Below, one piece after another: positions 5,654 to 5,709 of a stretch of 5,709 nt of DNA. The notes beneath the pieces are model-generated. The model made no database searches. It had not been told where the DNA came from and worked only from the letters and a program-made list of their open reading frames with translations. The stretch covers positions 1 through 5,709 of the forward strand of contig JAFGEH010000225.1 of the NCBI GenBank assembly GCA_016931665.1, in the 5' to 3' direction. Both the position numbers and the translations under genes were made by a program. Origin of the DNA: Candidatus Cloacimonadota bacterium. GTDB taxonomy: Bacteria; Cloacimonadota; Cloacimonadia; Cloacimonadales; TCS61. Numbering within the stretch: position 1 is the stretch's first letter; each line of letters opens with the position of its first letter.

Positions 5654-5668
5654 TTTCAGGAGCTGAAA
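5654..5668 (+). promoter_or_regulatory. leuS ribosome binding site in the loop of a small hairpin
   Basis: The Shine-Dalgarno AGGAG (5658-5662) lies 6 nt before the leuS ATG. It is framed by a perfect inverted repeat, TTTCAG-GAG-CTGAAA, that ends at the base before the start codon. The stem is short and mostly A-U, so any masking effect would be mild. Confidence 0.5.
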
Positions 5669-5709
5669 ATGGAATATCCTTTTCATAAGATTGAGAAGAA
5701 ATGGCAGAA
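5669..5709 (+). CDS. leuS: Leucyl-tRNA synthetase, N-terminal 13 codons only
   Basis: Thirteen complete codons are visible (MEYPFHKIEKKWQ) before the right edge. The pattern of a Met, a few residues and then (H)K-IEKKWQ is the recognisable start of bacterial LeuRS, a class I synthetase that charges tRNA-Leu in the cytoplasm. An in-frame TAA at 5651-5653 and the AGGAG site fix this ATG as the start. With so few residues, another class Ia synthetase (Val, Ile) cannot be wholly excluded. The leucine-rich short ORF just upstream independently fits leuS. Confidence 0.75.
   Translation, partial: MEYPFHKIEKKWQ

Noticed and set aside
5495..5668. T-box riboswitch in the leuS leader
   Set aside because: No AGGGTGG-type antiterminator core and no terminator with a U run are present. 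The AGGGGA stretch is only a hairpin arm.
1..5709. CRISPR array, insertion sequence, tRNA or rRNA gene
   Set aside because: No spaced repeat series, transposase-like ORF, terminal inverted repeats or tRNA-like cloverleaf was seen on either strand.

Overview
The window looks like chromosomal DNA of a Gram-negative bacterium, most likely from the FCB superphylum (a Cloacimonadota-, Marinimicrobia- or Bacteroidota-like lineage). The evidence is an envelope-type HlyD/MacA adaptor, a sigma-54 activator/NtrY-like kinase pair of a kind I associate with that group, moderate GC content and the standard genetic code. The placement is an inference from gene style, not from a marker gene.

Left part (1-3945): a divergent regulator/efflux locus. 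On the minus strand, running off the left edge, lies a periplasmic adaptor of an efflux or export pump; its N-terminal 326 codons are visible. A 243-bp intergenic region separates it from a plus-strand two-component pair that overlaps by 11 nt: an NtrC-family response regulator (receiver, AAA+ sigma-54 activator, Fis-type HTH) and a membrane-bound PAS histidine kinase with almost no periplasmic sensor. The intergenic DNA holds a GTTCG/CGAAC dyad plus a related half-dyad 22 bp away. It also holds two competing minus-strand promoter candidates: a good sigma-70-like one and a weaker sigma-54 GG-N10-GC one. The simplest model is that the kinase/activator pair controls the adjacent pump operon.

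Middle (3950-5375): a minus-strand operon, convergent with the kinase gene and only 4 bp from it. It encodes a 66-residue two-helix membrane protein with a strong Shine-Dalgarno, followed 4 bp later by a TTG-started HI0933/YhiN-family flavoprotein.

Right part (5376-5709): a 293-bp divergent intergenic region, then the first 13 codons of leucyl-tRNA synthetase. Its leader contains a 32-codon ORF with a good Shine-Dalgarno. The ORF ends in three consecutive leucine codons (CTT TTA CTC), followed by Pro, Trp and a TAG stop that begins in the loop of a perfect hairpin. Further dyads lie around the leuS ribosome binding site. This is the most intriguing element here: a candidate leucine-sensing leader for leuS that does not look like a T-box. 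It remains a hypothesis.
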